Translations under genes and position numbers: made by a program | Notes under the pieces: model-generated | What the model was told of the DNA's origin: nothing | Database searches by the model: none | What the model saw: the letters and a program-made list of their open reading frames with translations, nothing else | Source of the DNA: an uncultured Clostridia bacterium | Lineage (GTDB): Bacteria; Bacillota; Clostridia; TANB77; CAG-508 | DNA length: 45,743 nucleotides | Direction of reading: 5' to 3' | NCBI GenBank assembly: GCA_944388695.1 | Contig: CALXJT010000007.1 | Coordinates: forward strand, 1-45,743 | Part shown: piece by piece, positions 43,339 through 45,743 of the stretch | How positions within the stretch are numbered: the first letter of the stretch is position 1 | Layout of the letters: every line of letters starts with the position of its first letter

Positions 43339-43422
43339 TGGTGCGGATGAAGGGACTCGAACCCCCACGCCGTTGGCACTGGTTCCTAAGACCAGCGCGT
43401 CTACCAGTTCCGCCACATCCGC
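43339..43422 (-). tRNA. tRNA-Leu (anticodon TAG)
   Basis: A class II tRNA on the minus strand, with acceptor GCGGATG/CATCCGC, D arm GGCGGAACTGGTAGACGC, anticodon stem CTGGT/ACCAG with loop CTTAGGA (anticodon TAG, reads CTN), a variable arm GTGCCAACGGCGT, T arm GGGTTCGAGTCCC and an encoded CCA (43341-43339). Confidence 0.96.
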
Positions 43423-43500
43423 ATAATTAAATGACAATTATTATGATAGCATTAAAACATTAAAATGTCAATAGTTTTAAAAATAAAATTTCCAAAAATT

Positions 43501-43689
43501 CTAAACAAAATAAATTATTAATCCACCCAAAATAGATATAATAAAACCTATCATTTTTAGTCCACTTGCACCTTCATTTTGGTCACCGAAACCAAAAAAT
43601 TTTTTTGTAATACTTCTTGCATCATAAATTAGAATAATTCCAGCTAGTACAATTAGTAAGCCTAGCATTTTTATTATAAGTTGAAACAT
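43501..43689 (-). CDS. Small two-TM membrane protein
   Basis: A 62-aa protein with two hydrophobic helices (about residues 5-22 and 44-61) and a polar loop containing ARSITKKFFGFGDQNEG. AAAGGATG precedes ATG 43689. Proteins of this kind are common in Clostridia without a known role. It is divergent from rlmD, 144 bp away. Confidence 0.65.
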   Translation of the reverse strand: MFQLIIKMLGLLIVLAGIILIYDARSITKKFFGFGDQNEGASGLKMIGFIISILGGLIIYFV

Positions 43690-43833
43690 AAATATCTACA
43701 TCCTTTACATTATTAGTATATATATTAATATTTTTTTTTATAAAAGTCAATAACAAAAAATGTAATTACATATTTTGCTAGAAATAAACTAAAAATTATG
43801 TTATAATATTATTCATGAAAAGGAGAAGAATAA

Positions 43834-45204
43834 ATGATAAAGAAGAATGAAGAATATATAGTAGATATAATGGATAATGGTTTTCAAGGTGAAGGTATAG
43901 CCAAAATAGAGAATTTTACAGTATTTATACCTAACTGCTTAAAAGGAGAAAAAGTAAAAATTCTTATAGTAAAAGTACTTAAATCATATGCATTTGGCAA
44001 AATAATAGAAATATTAGAAGCATCAAAATATAGAGTTAAAGAGGATTGTGAAACATATAAAAGATGTGGAGGATGTAGTTTACGTCATATAGAATATTCA
44101 AAGACTTTAGAAATAAAAAGAAATGCAGTGCAAAGTTTAGTAAATAAGACATTAAAAAGCAAGATAGAAGTGGAAGAAACTTTAGGAATGGATATGCCAT
44201 ATTATTATAGAAATAAAATTCAATATCCAGTTGGTTTAGATAAAAATGGCGTGCCACAAATAGGAGTATTTGCAAGTAGAAGCCATGAAATTATACCAAT
44301 AAAAGAATGTTTAATTCAAAATAAAGAAGGAGAAAAAATAGCAAAAGAAGTTTTTGAATATTGGAAATTAAATAAATATACATTTTATGATGAAAAAACA
44401 CAAAAGGGATTGTTAAGACATATAATTGTGAAAGTTGGAATAAAAACTAATGAATATATGTGTATATTAGTGATAAATGGGGATAAATTTCCAGAAGAGA
44501 AGAAACTTGTTGATGAAATTACAAAAAAATTTACAAATTTAAAAACAATAGTATTAAATAGTAATAAAAAAAATACTAATGTGATTATGGGAGATAGTAA
44601 TAGAGTATTGTATGGAGATGGATTTATAAAAGATAAATTAGGAGAATATATATTTAAGATTTCACCACAATCTTTTTATCAAGTTAATCCAATTCAAGCA
44701 GAAAGATTATATAGTATTGCTGTAAAGCAAGCTAATATATCTTCAGAAGATATAGTTTTTGATTTATATAGTGGAATAGGTACAATTTCATTGTTTTTGT
44801 CACAATATGCTAAAAAGGTCTATGGTGTAGAGATAGTTGAAGAAGCTGTTAATATGGCAAAGGAAAATGCAATATTAAATAGTGTTAATAATGTGGAGTT
44901 TATAGCGGGCGATGTAGAACAAATTTTAACGGATTTATTGAGTGTTAAAAAAATTGTTCCAGATGTTGTGGTTGTTGATCCACCTAGAAAAGGATTGGAT
45001 TCAAATTCTATAGATAATTTGATTAAGGTTTTGCCTAGAAAAATTGTGTATATTAGTTGTAACCCAGCAACTATGGTTAGAGATATTGCTTTGCTTGAGG
45101 AAAAGTATCAGTTGAAGAATGTGAAACCTGTTGATATGTTTCCGTTTACGAGTCATGTGGAGTGTTGTGCGTTGCTAGAGTTAAAGAATTGCCAGTCATT
45201 CTAG
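43834..45204 (+). CDS. rlmD: 23S rRNA (uracil-C5)-methyltransferase, RlmD/RumA type
   Basis: A 456-aa SAM-dependent RNA methyltransferase. The N-terminal TRAM domain covers about residues 5-60 (DIMDNGFQGEGIAKI). Fe-S cysteines occur in CETYKRCGGCSLRH. SAM motifs are FDLYSGIGTISLFLS and VYGVEIVEEAV. The catalytic block is DVVVVDPPRKGLD followed by YISCNPATMVRDI, with nucleophile Cys409. AAAAGGAG precedes ATG 43834. Complete. Which uracil is methylated (for example U1939 or U747) cannot be told from sequence alone. Confidence 0.92.
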   Translation: MIKKNEEYIVDIMDNGFQGEGIAKIENFTVFIPNCLKGEKVKILIVKVLKSYAFGKIIEILEASKYRVKEDCETYKRCGGCSLRHIEYSKTLEIKRNAVQSLVNKTLKSKIEVEETLGMDMPYYYRNKIQYPVGLDKNGVPQIGVFASRSHEIIPIKECLIQNKEGEKIAKEVFEYWKLNKYTFYDEKTQKGLLRHIIVKVGIKTNEYMCILVINGDKFPEEKKLVDEITKKFTNLKTIVLNSNKKNTNVIMGDSNRVLYGDGFIKDKLGEYIFKISPQSFYQVNPIQAERLYSIAVKQANISSEDIVFDLYSGIGTISLFLSQYAKKVYGVEIVEEAVNMAKENAILNSVNNVEFIAGDVEQILTDLLSVKKIVPDVVVVDPPRKGLDSNSIDNLIKVLPRKIVYISCNPATMVRDIALLEEKYQLKNVKPVDMFPFTSHVECCALLELKNCQSF

Positions 45205-45326
45205 AGTTTACTGACTTTCAAGATACAATAATGTTTCATAAAAGAGGTAGATTTGGATTAGAAAAAGTACAAAATAATGAAATTCATGTTAAGGTTGTTT
45301 TAGATATGGAGTGTGGAAATATATAA
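45187..45326 (+). pseudogene. Possible coding remnant after rlmD
   Basis: A frame overlapping the end of rlmD encodes a protein-like tail (LPVILEFTDFQDTIMF, then GRFGLEKVQNN and KVVLDMECGNI) ending in TAA at 45324-45326. It has no start with a ribosome binding site. It looks like the C-terminal piece of a lost gene; family not recognised. The rest of the gap to 45667 holds only the terminator and promoter listed. Confidence 0.25.
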
Positions 45327-45476
45327 AATGAAATTTGAAAATCGATATAATAGTTGATGTGAGTGGATTGCAGAGATTATATATCTATGCTCAATACACC
45401 ATATTATATTGATATATGTTAATGAACATATAAAAATAAAAAAATATAAGTTATAAAGTTAAAGAGAATCCTATGT

Positions 45477-45507
45477 AAAGTGCCTAAATTTCAGGTACTT
45501 TATTTTT
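45477..45507 (+). terminator. Terminator
   Basis: AAAGTGCCT (45477-45485) pairs with AGGTACTTT (45493-45501), followed by ATTTTTA. Confidence 0.6.
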
Positions 45508-45551
45508 ATACACAAGGTTGCTTCAGACCAATGGAAACGATGGCTTGGAGG

Positions 45552-45579
45552 TTGCAAATAATAAAATGTATGATATAAT
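45552..45579 (+). promoter_or_regulatory. Promoter of the last gene
   Basis: TTGCAA (45552-45557), a 16-bp spacer and TATAAT (45574-45579) with an extended TG. The leader contains a palindromic ACAATATTGT (about 45587-45596) and a further ATATTGTAAT near 45627. Confidence 0.65.
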
Positions 45580-45667
45580 AATCGCAACAATATTGTAATT
45601 TTTTTTGAAATGTTATTATTAGAAATATTGTAATAAAATGAAAAAAATATAAGAGCAGGTGAAAAAA

Positions 45668-45743
45668 TTGAACAAAGAAAATATGCTTAAAACAGTAAAA
45701 AAATATCTAGCTAATAAGTATAACTGCGATATTAAAGAATTAG
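45668..45743 (+). CDS. Start of a gene cut by the window end
   Basis: The first 25 codons of an open frame starting at TTG 45668 (AGCAGGTG about ten bases upstream) or at the in-frame ATG 45683. The visible residues (MNKENMLKTVKKYLANKY) are basic and helical and do not identify a family. Confidence 0.55.
   Translation, partial: MNKENMLKTVKKYLANKYNCDIKEL

Noticed and set aside
43189-43437. 82-aa minus-strand ORF with VAELVDALVLGTSANG
   Set aside because: This is the well-known false translation of a tRNA-Leu gene; the tRNA at 43339-43422 explains it.

Overview
The window looks like a chromosome segment of a very AT-rich, spore-forming Clostridia (Bacillota), probably an uncultured gut-type lineage. 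Evidence: A/T-ending codons nearly everywhere, strong purine-rich ribosome binding sites, sporulation genes (CwlJ-type hydrolase, GerQ, YlbJ/SpoVV, a Cys-rich coat-like peptide), and Firmicutes-specific gene blocks (ireB-ruvX-yrzB, ctsR-mcsA-mcsB-clpC, rbgA-mrnC).

Layout. 1-2050: the 3' end of a tRNA with its trailer and terminator, a candidate short RNA, a small ORF, a methyltransferase, and a gene of foreign composition. 2112-3243: germination/spore-coat genes. 3268-5898 (minus): a single-pass membrane-anchored protein and an acyl-CoA synthetase, each broken by one extra base. 6086-7351: a cell-wall glucosaminidase. 7556-12894: an operon of a small membrane protein, a CpaE/MinD-like protein and a GAF/degenerate-GGDEF protein, running into ireB-ruvX, then yrzB. 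13174-16073: a membrane protein, an HD hydrolase, rbgA and mrnC. 16192-19344: tRNA-Glu (minus), then a Mn2+ riboswitch and a P-type cation ATPase. 19645-25572: a membrane glycosyltransferase, alpha-glucan phosphorylase, a small unknown protein and ylbJ/spoVV. 25821-31011: the ctsR-mcsA-mcsB-clpC stress operon behind a CtsR box. 31304-32156: a divergent pair of small HTH proteins. 32305-36579: lysS, a site-2 protease, tsaD and a metallophosphoesterase (broken by one extra base). 36733-41299: a large unknown protein, recG and a membrane protein (also broken by one extra base). 41614-43422: a foreign-looking patch with an orphan tRNA trailer, a lipoprotein and tRNA-Leu. 43501-45743: a small membrane protein, rlmD and the start of one more gene.

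Main discovery. Four native genes (acyl-CoA synthetase, membrane-anchored protein, metallophosphoesterase, multi-pass membrane protein) are each split by exactly one extra base. In all four the extra base is the C of an in-frame CGG codon, and skipping it restores the frame on a GGN glycine codon. By my reading of about 36 kb of native coding sequence, these four are the only in-frame CGG codons; every other CGG lies across two codons (for example AAC GGA). The other arginine codons CGA, CGC and CGT are used normally. The only CGG codons that must be read in frame are in three genes of foreign composition (1587, 41707, 42787). This points to CGG being unassigned, or very slowly decoded, in this organism and tolerated as a +1 frameshift signal (C-GGN read as Gly), rather than to four unrelated pseudogenes.

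Other points of interest: an McsB homologue that has lost essentially all arginine-kinase active-site residues, a conserved tRNA trailer hairpin with compensatory changes and one orphan copy, a 35-bp intergenic repeat found twice in opposite orientation, repeated duplication of gene 3' ends, and several structured intergenic regions.
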